A stretch of 64,000 nt of DNA from Leptospira neocaledonica (GCF_002812205.1 NZ_NPEA01000004.1:124001-188000); one strand, 5' to 3'; positions 48,590-57,960 are shown, numbered from the stretch's first letter. Translations and numbers: made by a program. The notes: generated from the sequence alone by a model not told the origin.

Positions 48590-48931
48590 TCATAATTAAA
48601 TTTAATAAGACTTCGTGATAAAGATGACGCGTAACTTTGATACATTACCATCTAATATGGAAATGAAAAAGATGCTTAAATTTATTTCAGAATAAAATCA
48701 CATATAGGGAAGCCATAACTTTAAAAACAGGCTTTGCTAATGATAAATAAGCTAAAGAGTTATATAAATTATAATCAGCTTAATCCTTTTTAAGACTTTC
48801 AATCTATATATATGAAACTAATTTAATGTCTTATTCGGGAAAATTGAGTAAATTTTCAACAGAATTCTCCGAGTCTTTGCGCCTCTCCGAGAAAATAAAA
48901 CACTGTAACTCTTCCTAACTCTGTGTCTCCA
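48590..48931. other. 342-base AT-rich gap without a gene
   Basis: This gap marks the right side of the AT-rich island. I see no ORF with a good ribosome site, no tRNA fragment, no integrase or transposase remnant, and no clear direct repeat with the left side. Base composition returns to the chromosome norm toward its right end. Confidence 0.4.
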
Positions 48932-49966
48932 CTAACTCTGAGACTCCTGACCAGCAATCCAGCGATAGGTCTCATAAGGTGGTTCCGTTTCTATAATTTC
49001 CACCCAGCCCTTATCTATAAACTTGCGAACCATAGAATGTAAGATTGCCATTGCAGTATTATAATATCCTGAATTAGCGACCTTCTCCCCCATAGCTTCC
49101 AAAGTAAGTGCGGAAAGATCGTATTCTTTTTCCTTAAGTCTGCGGATAACTCCTCTTTCCAAAATCTGCAATGTTTTATGTAGAAGTTTAATTGCCTTTT
49201 GAGGAGATTCCGGTTCTGGTCCGTGTGCCGGCAATAATCTGCGGATACTCATTTTAGAGATCCTTTCCAAAGAACGGTAATAATCCTCTAGGTTTCCGTC
49301 TATCTCAGCATAAATGGAAGAGATGTTTTGTAAGACCAAGTCTCCGGTAAAAAATATATTCTCTTCCAGGATATAAGGTGTGAGATGCCAAAGATTATGA
49401 CCCGGAGTATGCAAGAATCCTATATCTCTTCCACCGGCATGGATCACATCTCCTTCTACCAATTCTATATCGAATTTTAATATAGGATCGATACGAGTTC
49501 CTCTACTTAATGTATTTCTTAAGTTAAGATTTCCTTCTTCTATTCTTACCAATTCTCTTTTTCTGTCTTCCGGAACTCTATGTCCTTTGTACACCAATCG
49601 TTTGGAAGCTCTATTGAACATTTCCACATGTTCCAGATAATTTCCGATCCCGGAAGCCATTCCTTTCATCGCGTAAAGTTTTGCGTCCGTATAATATCGG
49701 ATCGTAAGAACCGCGCTAAGATGATCCAAATGATTATGAGTATAGAAGATATGTTTGATCTTATTTAGGCTGAGTCCAATTTTTCGGAGAGCTCTCTGGA
49801 GCATTCCTAAATTGGCAAGATAACCGGAATCTATCAGTGCAGGCTCACCTTCCGGAAGAATATAAATATTATTAGGTGCATAAAACGGTTGAGGGATCTC
49901 CGTTTTAAAAATTCCGTCCCCGATTTCTTTTACGTCTGGAATTGAGTCATAATGATAAATTTTCAA
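48932..49966 (-). CDS. Metallo-beta-lactamase-fold hydrolase
   Basis: This 344-residue cytosolic protein has the metal motif THNHLDHLSAV (HxHxDH), further ligands in FLHTPGHNLWHL and FFTGDLVL, and LPAHGPEP. The C-terminal ~80 residues form a winged-helix-like domain, as in LACTB2/glyoxalase II-type hydrolases. The substrate is unknown: a thioester or nucleic acid are possibilities in the family. It lies 45 bases after the membrane gene on the same strand. Confidence 0.85.
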   Translation of the reverse strand: MKIYHYDSIPDVKEIGDGIFKTEIPQPFYAPNNIYILPEGEPALIDSGYLANLGMLQRALRKIGLSLNKIKHIFYTHNHLDHLSAVLTIRYYTDAKLYAMKGMASGIGNYLEHVEMFNRASKRLVYKGHRVPEDRKRELVRIEEGNLNLRNTLSRGTRIDPILKFDIELVEGDVIHAGGRDIGFLHTPGHNLWHLTPYILEENIFFTGDLVLQNISSIYAEIDGNLEDYYRSLERISKMSIRRLLPAHGPEPESPQKAIKLLHKTLQILERGVIRRLKEKEYDLSALTLEAMGEKVANSGYYNTAMAILHSMVRKFIDKGWVEIIETEPPYETYRWIAGQESQS

Positions 49967-50010
49967 ACTCGAATTCTCCCTTACCTATATAGATCGACCT
50001 AGTCCGTCTT

Positions 50011-51231
50011 CTAGGAAAATAGGCGACTCCTTTCTCTGCAAGCTTCTAAATTTCCTTTTCGGATGTACTCGGAAAGAATTCGAATAGAGTCCAAATTTTC
50101 CTTAGCTTCTTCTCCCAAAATTCGTTTGATATGTTTCGTTTCGAAAGAAGAAAGTTTTCCGTCGAAGGAACATGCAATACATAATAAGCGTAGGCAGGCT
50201 TTTCTTTCTTCCTTGGATAATTGGGAGACCAAACTTCCGAACGTATCCAGATCATCCAAGGATCCGTTCGGAGAATTTAGACCGAATCCTTTATGCATTT
50301 TAATCAGCATGTATTCCAAATTGGGATGAAATCCTTGTGTGAATACTACTGAATTTCCTACTGCTGCCAAGAACGCTACCTTTGTATCTTTGCTGAGTCT
50401 ATCCGTATTCCTTAATATTTCGTCGGTAACTTCTCTTGCAATGATCCTGGAAAGTAACCTTATCCTTAGTTCTTTTAAGATCAAATACATGACCACTCCG
50501 TCCCAGATCGCTGTGATAGGAGCAGCAATATAGTCCGCATATACTCGAAGTGAGTTTCTTGCTAAAATTTTTCGTAATACAATTTTTGCGAGAAGGTTAG
50601 AAAGTAAAACCTTGGTCTTATAAAAGAATGTTCGTATGAGTAAACTTCTTTTGTCGGTGAGTCGAAGTGGGTCTATTCCTAATAGTTTAAGATCAGGGTC
50701 CGGAATTTCCAAAGCCATTCTGGAAAGTAAATTTGCGTTTCCAGTGACAAGATCAGGATCTTCTTCCAATCGGATGCCGGAAAGTTTTGTGAGTTTGTAT
50801 GCGGCCCATAAACCTAATTTATAGAGTAGATAAAATTCTACTATGGTTCCAATGGCAAGGGCTGCTCCCGCATAACTCCATTTTTCTATAAACTCAGGAG
50901 AGAATACTTCCGGAGATTCCGGAAAAAGTTTCTCGACCAAGATGATAAAATAAGTAGTCCAAAATCCGATCTGCAATCCTAAGAAGGACGCCCACCAGAT
51001 GAGCCAAGTACTTTTGGGAAAGAAGTCCGAGCTTGGGCCAAGTGTTCTTTCTTCTTCCTTCTCTTCATTGACATAATTCCGGAGAACTTTAATCCCCCAT
51101 TTTTCCAAAAAACCTGGTTTATAATCTGAATAAGACTCGGCCCTTACATTCATCAGAAGGACGATCGGAAACCAAATTCGGAGGCAAGTCAACTCAATGG
51201 TGGAACCTTCCGGAGAGTTTTCAGGGTCCAA
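50011..51231 (-). CDS. Membrane protein with TerB-like C-terminal region
   Basis: I know no function for this protein of up to 406 residues. Two hydrophobic segments lie near residues 75-105 and 120-150, with another around 245. The last ~80 residues (LSKEERKACLRLLCIACSFDG followed by KLSSFETKHIKRIL) resemble the helical TerB-like module. The 51231 start is TTG. An internal ATG at 51153, giving MNVRAESYSDY, is an equally good start and removes a dubious hydrophobic leader. Confidence 0.68.
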   Translation of the reverse strand: MDPENSPEGSTIELTCLRIWFPIVLLMNVRAESYSDYKPGFLEKWGIKVLRNYVNEEKEEERTLGPSSDFFPKSTWLIWWASFLGLQIGFWTTYFIILVEKLFPESPEVFSPEFIEKWSYAGAALAIGTIVEFYLLYKLGLWAAYKLTKLSGIRLEEDPDLVTGNANLLSRMALEIPDPDLKLLGIDPLRLTDKRSLLIRTFFYKTKVLLSNLLAKIVLRKILARNSLRVYADYIAAPITAIWDGVVMYLILKELRIRLLSRIIAREVTDEILRNTDRLSKDTKVAFLAAVGNSVVFTQGFHPNLEYMLIKMHKGFGLNSPNGSLDDLDTFGSLVSQLSKEERKACLRLLCIACSFDGKLSSFETKHIKRILGEEAKENLDSIRILSEYIRKGNLEACRERSRLFS

Positions 51232-51305
51232 AGTCCAATTGGTCGAGTTTTCGTTCCCAAGATTTCATTCTTGACCATGATTTTCCGAAGATAGATATTA
51301 GAATT

Positions 51306-52049
51306 ATGGCGTTCTCTAAACCGTTTATTTCCAAATTATTCCCTGCATTTGTCGGCCTAATCGCCACGGTCGCTGTGCTTGTGTCTTGTAATACTGGTGA
51401 TACCAATAAAGTAGATCTTACTGTTACTGGAACCGATGGTTCCACCTTTCCTATCCAGGGAGAAATTGATAAGGACAAGACCTCTAACTGCGGGTCCGCA
51501 ACTCCTTATTCTAGCTCCACCAGCGGAACCACTACAGGAACTACAAGCACAGGTTCCACTACGAATTTATTTACAATCAATTCCAGGATGTATTTTACCA
51601 CAGGAGCATTCGTAACCTTGAAATTCGTTTACGATGCTACTCAGAACCAGGGAACTGTCGACGCTCAACAAGGATTTTCCTTCTCCGGTTTACCTGCCCT
51701 GGGGATTTCGCCTGTGGTAGCAAACTACGGAAAAATTTTCTGGGGAGGAAGTGGAGTACCTGTGGATACAGGAACTTCTAGCACCCAGGCCCTTTCCTAC
51801 CTGACTGTTACTGTGGATTTGGTTGGAAACAAAGTAACGACAGGATCTGCAGGTCTTGCTTTGACCCAATGTTATACTACGGACTTCATCAATTGTACTT
51901 CTGCAACTTCTTCCAGTATGTGTTATACCCAAGACGGTTTAAAATGTTATAATACGAATACAGCCAGCGGTCCTACAGTTTCCATCAAAGGTGATATCAA
52001 TTGTACAAGTAACGCAATTCCTTCCGGTTCTTCCACTACTAGCCAGTAA
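51306..52049 (+). CDS. Serine/threonine-rich lipoprotein
   Basis: This 247-residue protein has a lipobox at VAVLVSC (C28). A low-complexity stretch (YSSSTSGTTTGTTSTGSTT) follows near residue 70. The C-terminal part is rich in cysteines (CYTTDFINCTS, SSMCYTQDGLKC, DINCTSN). This recalls leptospiral surface lipoproteins of unknown role. A strong terminator follows 26 bases later. Confidence 0.8.
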   Translation: MAFSKPFISKLFPAFVGLIATVAVLVSCNTGDTNKVDLTVTGTDGSTFPIQGEIDKDKTSNCGSATPYSSSTSGTTTGTTSTGSTTNLFTINSRMYFTTGAFVTLKFVYDATQNQGTVDAQQGFSFSGLPALGISPVVANYGKIFWGGSGVPVDTGTSSTQALSYLTVTVDLVGNKVTTGSAGLALTQCYTTDFINCTSATSSSMCYTQDGLKCYNTNTASGPTVSIKGDINCTSNAIPSGSSTTSQ

Positions 52050-52074
52050 TCGGTAAGCTTAGATAGATCAAAAG

Positions 52075-52105
52075 AAAAGCCGCAGTGTTTACTGCGGCTT
52101 TTTTA
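52075..52105 (+). terminator. Rho-independent terminator
   Basis: AAAAGCCGCAGT pairs with ACTGCGGCTTTT around a four-base loop (GTTT), followed by TTATG. It lies 26 bases after the lipoprotein stop and reads rightward. Confidence 0.92.
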
Positions 52106-52270
52106 TGTAATTTTACTTTCCATAATACCTCGAACCATTTAGGACCCAAAAATAGAAATCCAAATATTTGCATTTTTATTAAATAATTCGCCCCGCTTGC
52201 CCAAAACAAATTTGACCGTTACGCGCATTAGAAAATCATACTTTTTTAAAACTTATCATAAGGATAAAAA

Positions 52271-52810
52271 ATGAATCGCAAAATCGTTTTCCTGGGAGCC
52301 CTCGCCCTAGTCGTATTCAACTGTGCATTTCCAGCCACAAGGGAAGGGATGTTAGTAACCGATTATAAGGCACCAAAAAAAGTCGGAGATAAAATTTACA
52401 TTAGCGAATCGGTAGGTGGAAAAACCACATTACCTTTCTGGATGTCGAAGATCTCCGACGAGGAATTTACCGCTGCGGTAAAAGAGTCCGTTAAAACAGC
52501 CGCTCTTTTCGAAACACTAGAAGAACAATTCGGAAATAACTGGAGCCTTAAAATCGAAATTTTGGACTTGGACCAACCTTTAGTAGGAACAACTTTTACA
52601 GTAAAAACTAAAATTAAATATACTCTATCGAAAGGTGCAGATGTTGTTAAGGAATTTTTGATCGATGAGTCCGGTGCGGCGACCGTGGGAGACGCCATAG
52701 TCGGAGTAAAACGAATGAGATTAGCAAACGAAAATTCCGCAAAAGCCAATATTAAAAAATTCTTGGAAGAAGTTTCAAAAATACAAGTAAAGGCCCCCGG
52801 CAAAAAATAA
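52271..52810 (+). CDS. Lipoprotein, hypothetical
   Basis: The 179-residue product has signal residues 1-17 and a lipobox cysteine in LALVVFNC. The mature part is mainly soluble and charged, with an FWMSKISDEEFTAAVKESV segment and a repeating beta-like centre (TTFTVKTKIKYTLSKG). It resembles periplasmic LptE- or YajG-type lipoproteins only in general style. The AAGGAT ribosome site is good. A hairpin lies just downstream. Confidence 0.78.
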   Translation: MNRKIVFLGALALVVFNCAFPATREGMLVTDYKAPKKVGDKIYISESVGGKTTLPFWMSKISDEEFTAAVKESVKTAALFETLEEQFGNNWSLKIEILDLDQPLVGTTFTVKTKIKYTLSKGADVVKEFLIDESGAATVGDAIVGVKRMRLANENSAKANIKKFLEEVSKIQVKAPGKK

Positions 52811-52824
52811 TTATTTATGTGTTA

Positions 52825-52855
52825 CAGAAGACGGGAAAATTCCTCTCGTCTTCTG
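52825..52855. terminator. Hairpin between convergent genes
   Basis: CAGAAGACG and CGTCTTCTG pair perfectly around a 13-base loop, in the 62-base gap between the lipoprotein and polyprenyl synthetase stops. There is no long T-run on either side, so it may be a weak or bidirectional terminator. Confidence 0.5.
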
Positions 52856-52872
52856 TTCCTCTGATAAAAAGA

Positions 52873-53832
52873 TCACACTTCCATCAATTTACGGAATTGT
52901 TCTTTGACGAGGTTACCTTCGTCGGACTCGGGATAAGATTTTAAGAAGCTCAACAAGCCTTCCACATCCGATACAAATTCTTCGTTTAGACTTTTTCGAA
53001 TATTGTATCGATTTAATAAGGAAAGAATGACTAGATCGTCATCCGAATTTCTTTCTTCCTTAGCGAATAAAGAATGAGCCAGTTTTTTGTCGTTCTTGTC
53101 CGCAATCTCCAATAGTTTCAAGATCGGATACGTATATAAACCATTACGAAAATCTTTTAGAGGGATTTTTCCGGTTTGGTCTCCGGCCTGGAAATAATCG
53201 ATTGCATCATCCTGCTTTTGGAATAAAGATCCTAAGCGGATCCCGAACTCATGGAGTTTTTTTCTGGTCTTTTTGGGAATATCTGCCAATATCCCCGCAG
53301 CTTCCGAAACTGCTCCGAATAAGGACGCAGTTTTCCCGTAGACGACTTTATTATAAATATCTAATGTAATTTTGGGATTTTTTTCCCATTCCATCTGAAT
53401 GAGCTCGCTAACGGAAAGATCCTTGATCACCGTCGTGAATAGATCCATCAAATCCGGAGAACCTAAACTGTTTAGATGATCTATCCCGCAGGCGAGAAGA
53501 TAATCTCCGGCCAGGATAGAAGTTTTATTCCCGAATTTGGAAGGAACACTTGGCATCCCTCTTCTGGTTTGGGCCTCATCCACCACATCGTCATGAAGAA
53601 GGCTAGCAGCGTGGATCAGCTCAGCGATCGCACCTACGTCGGAGTATTTATCTCCCTTATAACCGAGGATCTTACAAAGACAATAATGTAGAATGGGACG
53701 TATCCTCTTTCCACCGGACCGAATCGTATATTCTTTGATCTCGGCCAAAATACGCAGATCTTCGTCTATGATATCTTTTAGTTTTTTATCGAACTTGCGG
53801 ACTAAGAGATCCTTCAATCCTTTTGATTTCAC
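52873..53832 (-). CDS. Polyprenyl diphosphate synthase (IspB-like)
   Basis: This 319-residue trans-prenyltransferase carries the two aspartate-rich sites: [15 protein letters not shown] (first DDxxD, near residue 82) and [11 protein letters not shown] (near residue 208). Arginine-rich IRPILHY and the [13 protein letters not shown] segment are typical. It makes the side chain of quinones or the undecaprenyl carrier. Octaprenyl or similar chain length is inferred only from size. It is followed by the SirB1-like gene upstream. Confidence 0.9.
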   Translation of the reverse strand: MKSKGLKDLLVRKFDKKLKDIIDEDLRILAEIKEYTIRSGGKRIRPILHYCLCKILGYKGDKYSDVGAIAELIHAASLLHDDVVDEAQTRRGMPSVPSKFGNKTSILAGDYLLACGIDHLNSLGSPDLMDLFTTVIKDLSVSELIQMEWEKNPKITLDIYNKVVYGKTASLFGAVSEAAGILADIPKKTRKKLHEFGIRLGSLFQKQDDAIDYFQAGDQTGKIPLKDFRNGLYTYPILKLLEIADKNDKKLAHSLFAKEERNSDDDLVILSLLNRYNIRKSLNEEFVSDVEGLLSFLKSYPESDEGNLVKEQFRKLMEV

Positions 53833-53922
53833 GCGGGTTTCCTGTTACGACAGTATTTAGAAACGAATTTTCGGCTCAAGCAGTAAAGGAAGCGAGGAGA
53901 GAAGTTCGGGACCAAATTCTGG

Positions 53923-54843
53923 TCAAGGTTTCCACTTATTGTCCAGGGCGAGAAGATGACGGGAAAGGATCTTTTCCATATCCCTGTCCTCTTTTTTGCG
54001 GTAGATATGGATGAGGTTGCGGAACATTCTTTTGAGAATTGTCAAACTACTTGCATGAGTGAAATATCTTTCGTGAGCCTGGAATCCGTTCGCTTTTAGA
54101 AAACGAATGCAGGTGGAACGATCTAACATTACACCGCCATGATAAGAATCAATATATGTCTGGAATTCGGAAGATTCGAAATGTAAGAGAAAATGCAGAG
54201 GCATATTGACCCCATATAAGGGAAGCTGTAATCTATGCGCTACTAATAGATAGATTACGGAAAGAGAAATCGGAATTCCTTTTTTAGATGAGAATACCTT
54301 GTGCAGATAAGAATTGTTAGGATCCTCGTATTGGTCGTGGTTTCCGCCAAAACCTTCTTCCTGTGAGAGAACTCTCGTTAAAAAATGCACCTTAACTTCG
54401 TCGGAAGCAAGGTCTTCGTTCAGGTCTACTAACTCTTCGACTCGAATCGCGATCTTATCCAAGTAAGTTCTGAATTCCAAATAAGAAAGATCTGAATCAA
54501 TAACGGAAGAAAGAAGGAACACACCTTCCTCAAGATCATCATAATGATTTGGATGACCCTTTTCCGCTAAGATAGAATAACGATAACTGATCCTTTCAGA
54601 ATGAACCGCAGCGCTTACCGAACGTGCAAACACTCTTAAAGTAGGATCTTTGAGTTCATCTGCAATATCCTGAACTCTAACTTGCCAAGGGATCATGCTA
54701 GCGATCTCTTTTATGATTCTAGATTTATCTTGTAGAGATGAAAACTCCAGCTGATAAAACTTGTCCTCGATCTTGTCCGGAGGAAAAGGAACTGTGCCGA
54801 AGGAAGAATCGGAGGATTGCATATCTATAAAATCTAATTTCAA
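53923..54843 (-). CDS. SirB1-family transglutaminase-like protein
   Basis: This 306-residue protein has the SirB1 pattern: [18 protein letters not shown] near residue 100, [29 protein letters not shown] (residues ~195-223) with the serine in the place of a transglutaminase cysteine, and MPLHFLLHF with a histidine. A tail [19 protein letters not shown] is helical. The biochemical role is unclear; the usual catalytic cysteine is not visible here. It lies 90 bases upstream of the polyprenyl synthase gene. Confidence 0.82.
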   Translation of the reverse strand: MKLDFIDMQSSDSSFGTVPFPPDKIEDKFYQLEFSSLQDKSRIIKEIASMIPWQVRVQDIADELKDPTLRVFARSVSAAVHSERISYRYSILAEKGHPNHYDDLEEGVFLLSSVIDSDLSYLEFRTYLDKIAIRVEELVDLNEDLASDEVKVHFLTRVLSQEEGFGGNHDQYEDPNNSYLHKVFSSKKGIPISLSVIYLLVAHRLQLPLYGVNMPLHFLLHFESSEFQTYIDSYHGGVMLDRSTCIRFLKANGFQAHERYFTHASSLTILKRMFRNLIHIYRKKEDRDMEKILSRHLLALDNKWKP

Positions 54844-55025
54844 AAACGAAAGTCAATTCGGATCTGAAAGATCTAAGTAAAAAAAGGATGAGTACAATAA
54901 ATTAACTATGTCTTCCATCTTTTTCGAACGCACTTGTTTAAGTGATCGGAAAATGAATGAGACTTTTGTTATGTTAAGGAGAATGTTTTTGGGTTAGAAA
55001 AATTTCTTTCTCTAACCCGAGAGGA

Positions 55026-55850
55026 TTAAGCGATTACTTGTTCTAATTCTTCCAATGCTTTCTTTTCTTGTTCCGCATTCGGAGGAGTTCCATGCCAACC
55101 TGGATTATTTTCCATGAAGGAGACACCTTTTCCGAGTACGGTCTCGAAAAGAATAATTGTAGGAGAACCTTTATGAGATTTTGCTTTTTCGAAAGCGGAA
55201 ATAATGGACTCAATATTATGACCATCCGCTTCTAATACATTCCATCCGAATGCAGCAAACTTTTTGTTTAGAGGTTCCAGATTCATTACGTCTTTGGTGA
55301 ATCCGTCGATCTGAATCCCATTTTTATCCATAAACGCAATCAAGTTATCGGTTTTATAATGAGCAGCGGATTGAGCCGCTTCCCAGGTCATACCTTCTCC
55401 ACATTCTCCGTCAGAAATACATGCATATACTTTGTAGTCTTTTTTAGAAAGTCTTGCTCCTAAAGCGATCCCAACAGAAACAGAAAGTCCCTGTCCCAAG
55501 GATCCGGAAGAACTTTCGATCCCTTTTAAATAACGGGTAGAAGGATGTCCCTGTAATTTGGAGTTTATGTTCCTAAAGGTGAGAAGTTCGGACTCGGGGA
55601 AAAATCCGGCTTGGGCCATAGCAGCATAACGTACTGCGCATACGTGGCCGTTAGAAAGGATCAATCTGTCTCTATCTTCCCAATCCGGATCGGAAGGTTT
55701 ATGGTTTAAGACCTTTTTGTATAATACGGCGTAAATATCCGCTAACCCCAGAGGACCACCCGGGTGACCGGATTTTGCCGCAGTAACCATTTTGATCACG
55801 TTTTTGCGGATATTATTAGCGAATATTTTGATTTCTTTGGTGTCTTCCAT
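55026..55850 (-). CDS. Transketolase, N-terminal (thiamine-diphosphate-binding) subunit
   Basis: This 274-residue half-size transketolase includes the domain with [15 protein letters not shown] (near residue 28), [26 protein letters not shown], the thiamine-diphosphate motif region [14 protein letters not shown], and [13 protein letters not shown]. It needs a separate C-terminal subunit, which is not in the window. Split transketolases occur in several phyla. A GC-rich imperfect hairpin (GGGTTAG/CTAACCC) lies just after the stop. Confidence 0.9.
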   Translation of the reverse strand: MEDTKEIKIFANNIRKNVIKMVTAAKSGHPGGPLGLADIYAVLYKKVLNHKPSDPDWEDRDRLILSNGHVCAVRYAAMAQAGFFPESELLTFRNINSKLQGHPSTRYLKGIESSSGSLGQGLSVSVGIALGARLSKKDYKVYACISDGECGEGMTWEAAQSAAHYKTDNLIAFMDKNGIQIDGFTKDVMNLEPLNKKFAAFGWNVLEADGHNIESIISAFEKAKSHKGSPTIILFETVLGKGVSFMENNPGWHGTPPNAEQEKKALEELEQVIA

Positions 55851-55868
55851 GGTTGCAGAGGCTCCGTA

Positions 55869-56267
55869 TTAATTCGAACGGAACAGAAACAGTCCCGAAA
55901 GATAAACGAGTGTGTATAATGGTAGAAAAATAAAATGAAGCTTCCTATGGAATTCTTTTTTTCTAGTCAGTCCCGACCAACCCATGAGTAACATCAGAAT
56001 CAGGGTAATAGCCGCGACCGCTCTGTGAATATCTATATACAGTTTATCTACTGTTGCGATAAGACCCGCCTGCTCGATCCCTTCTCCTAAATACTTTAAA
56101 CCAAGTAAATAAACTGCAGTCCCCAGATTGAAAAGAATTCCTCCCGAATTAAAAATCCTATGAAGTCGATTGTTCCGAATGCGAAACCAATAGCCTGTAT
56201 AAAAAAATAGGATAGAGAGAGTCATTCCGGTATTGATCAGAAAAAGAGACATCTGTCCAAAAGACAA
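55869..56267 (-). CDS. Four-segment membrane protein, DUF420-like
   Basis: This 132-residue inner-membrane protein has four hydrophobic segments and histidines near the membrane faces (LHRIFN, YIDIHRAVAA, FHRKLHFIFLPLY), a pattern like the DUF420/cytochrome-oxidase-associated family. That match is tentative. It lies 18 bases before the transketolase start and probably shares its transcript. Confidence 0.55.
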   Translation of the reverse strand: MSFGQMSLFLINTGMTLSILFFYTGYWFRIRNNRLHRIFNSGGILFNLGTAVYLLGLKYLGEGIEQAGLIATVDKLYIDIHRAVAAITLILMLLMGWSGLTRKKEFHRKLHFIFLPLYTLVYLSGLFLFRSN

Positions 56268-56339
56268 TAATCGAAAGCAGGAGAAAATCCTTTTTAATCG
56301 ATTGACCCGACAAAATGGTTTCGAAAACTGTCTCTGAAC

Positions 56340-56412
56340 GCTGCCTTAGCTCAATTGGTAGAGCAGCTGATTTGTAATCAGCCGGTTGTGGGTTCGATTC
56401 CTATAGGCAGCT
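56340..56412 (+). tRNA. tRNA-Thr (anticodon TGT)
   Basis: The cloverleaf has acceptor GCTGCCT/AGGCAGC, anticodon stem GCTGA/TCAGC with loop TTTGTAA giving TGT, and T loop TTCGATT. It is 73 nt with T as discriminator and no encoded CCA. Confidence 0.94.
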
Positions 56413-56473
56413 CGTTCATTTTTCGAATAAGATTGACCGGCCACCCTGAGCAAAAATAATGGCTCTCAACAAC

Positions 56474-56555
56474 GGGTAGGTACTCAAGCGGTCAACGAGG
56501 GCAGACTGTAAATCTGCTGGCCCAGCCTTCGAAGGTTCGAATCCTTCCCTGCCCA
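56474..56555 (+). tRNA. tRNA-Tyr (anticodon GTA)
   Basis: The 82-nt gene has acceptor GGGTAGG/CCTGCCC, anticodon stem with loop CTGTAAA giving GTA, a long variable arm (GCTGGCCCAGCCTTC region) typical of tRNA-Tyr, and T arm GAAGG-TTCGAAT-CCTTC. CCA is not encoded. Its 3' end is copied twice downstream as part of a tandem repeat. Confidence 0.94.
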
Positions 56556-57042
56556 AAAGTTTCTCTCTTTCCCCTTAAAACAAAATCTTAATATACCAAA
56601 AAATCCGGAAGGATTCGAAGCTTGCGAGCGAAAGCATTCATAGCGACCCGTAGGGAGCGTAAATGAATGCGACTCGAGCCATGGATGGCGAAGAGCGCGA
56701 GCAAGACGCCGTGGAGCCAAGTCGAGCATGAGGCGAGACTGCGTAACGGCGAATCCTTCCCTGCCCAAAAGTTTCTCTCTTTCCCCTTAAAACAAAATCT
56801 TAATATACCAAAAAATCCGGAAGGATTCGAAGCTTGCGAGCGAAAGCATTCATAGCGACCCGTAGGGAGCGTAAATGAATGCACTCGAGCCATGGATGGC
56901 GAAGAGCGCGAGGAAGACGCCGTGGAGCCAAGTCGAGCACGAGGCGAGACTGCGTAACGGCGAATCCTTCCCTGCCCAAAAGTTTCTCTCTTTCCCCTTA
57001 AAACAAAATCCTAATATACCAAAAAATCCGGAAGGATTCGAA
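56538..57042. repeat. 212-base tandem repeat seeded by the tRNA-Tyr 3' end
   Basis: Units start at 56538, 56750 and 56961 (spacing 212 and 211) with CGAATCCTTCCCTGCCC, the 3' end of tRNA-Tyr. Copies one and two are complete and nearly identical; the third breaks off near 57042. Each carries an inverse copy of the T arm (GGAAGGATTCGAA) and a hairpin with arms GCATTCAT and ATGAATGC. Long minus-strand frames across it are by-products of the repeat. Confidence 0.92.
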
Positions 57043-57150
57043 TAGAGCAATGCGTTCGCGCCCCATAGGAAGCGATGCGAGACAGGAGCGACGGGGAGCC
57101 TCTGCAGAAATCTCAAAGATTAGCAAATAGTAGAAAACAGAAACCTACTA

Positions 57151-57351
57151 TTAAATTAAAGAATCGTTGAGTTCCATCTCTTTCTTCAGAATAGCATTAA
57201 TAATTGTGCTTAGATCTTCATTCTTTTTTAGAGCAATTTTTTTATAATACTCTTCCAACTTTGGATCCAAATAGATTGGAAAGTGAAGGTTTTTCAGATC
57301 GCGGGAATAAGTTCCGCGTTTGCCTTTTGAAAAATCGTATTCGTCTCTCAT
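57151..57351 (-). CDS. BrnA-like antitoxin
   Basis: This 66-residue protein follows the BrnT-like toxin gene by one base. It has a basic N-terminus (YDFSKGKRGTYSRDLKNL) and a helical CopG/BrnA-like part (HFPIYLDPKLEEYYKKIALKK, STIINAILKKEMEL), the expected DNA-binding fold of the antitoxin. It should neutralise the toxin and repress the operon. Confidence 0.82.
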   Translation of the reverse strand: MRDEYDFSKGKRGTYSRDLKNLHFPIYLDPKLEEYYKKIALKKNEDLSTIINAILKKEMELNDSLI

Positions 57352-57352
57352 A

Positions 57353-57646
57353 TCATTTAATATCGTTCGAGTAATATTGGTTTTCCTCGAATTTGGTCGC
57401 CTTTCTGGCAGATACTATTCGAATAGTTTCCTCTTCATTTTTAGATCTATCAACAAAAATAACTACTGCAATCGTAATATTCATTATTTTTCCCAAAGCA
57501 ATTTCTCTTATTTCTCCAACTGAATGATCTGGGTCTGACATATATATTGCCCGCGGATCAGCAAAAACGAGAGAAGCTTCTGTAAATGAAATATTATGTT
57601 TTTGAATATTGATCTTTTCCTTTTCAATGTCCCATTCAAAACGCAT
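57353..57646 (-). CDS. BrnT-family toxin
   Basis: This 97-residue RNase toxin has the BrnT frame: FEWDIEKEKINIQKHNISFTEA at the N-terminus (residues ~3-24), VFADPRAIY, and the C-terminal RIVSARKATKFEENQYY. The toxin-first order (brnT before brnA) is usual for this family. The pair is next to the tRNA-Tyr repeat and the GC-rich repeat, a typical acquired location. Confidence 0.87.
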   Translation of the reverse strand: MRFEWDIEKEKINIQKHNISFTEASLVFADPRAIYMSDPDHSVGEIREIALGKIMNITIAVVIFVDRSKNEEETIRIVSARKATKFEENQYYSNDIK

Positions 57647-57795
57647 GCGAGCATTTTCGAAGAATACTTAGTAGATGTAAATGTATATCTTGAACAAAAA
57701 ATATTAGACAACTAGAAAATACGTTCCCCTCATGATTCCTCCTTTGCTTTCTATACAATGTCAAGGCTTCGAAATTCGATATTTCCAAACTACTA

Positions 57796-57895
57796 CCGCG
57801 ACAGCGATCGTAGCGGTAATCCGGCAATGCGCCATTTATGGTGCTTTGCTGATTGAAGCGTAGAGCGCGGTCCGAGCGCTCGCGAGGAGTCGCCC
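57796..57895. repeat. GC-rich dispersed repeat, copy 2
   Basis: It begins CCGCGACAGCGAT and ends AGCGCGGTCCGAGCG...GCGAGGAGTCGCCC, matching both ends of the element near 31.8 kb, while the middle differs. It lies upstream of the DUF4405 gene. A longer in-frame start for that gene would run into it and is not used. Confidence 0.7.
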
Positions 57896-57960
57896 AAATG
57901 ATAATTCTGTGGAACCTTCTTCCCAGCCAAGGTCTCATGTTGAACGAGAGTTACCCTATC

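Noticed and set aside
44527..48931. Transposon or prophage
   Set aside because: No transposase, integrase, terminal inverted repeat or phage structural gene is visible. Only AT-rich composition and exported proteins point to transfer.
56538..57042. Possible CRISPR array
   Set aside because: The spacing is about 212 bases with near-identical whole units, and there are no short repeats with unique spacers and no cas genes.
56484..57116. Several overlapping minus-strand frames with repeated peptides across the tRNA-Tyr repeat
   Set aside because: The shared peptides come from the 212-base tandem repeat. The frames overlap a tRNA, have no ribosome sites and no family signal.
57853..57960. Longer N-terminus for the DUF4405 protein
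   Set aside because: The extension reads through the GC-rich dispersed repeat and is rich in arginine, unlike the rest of the protein. Later ATGs fit better.
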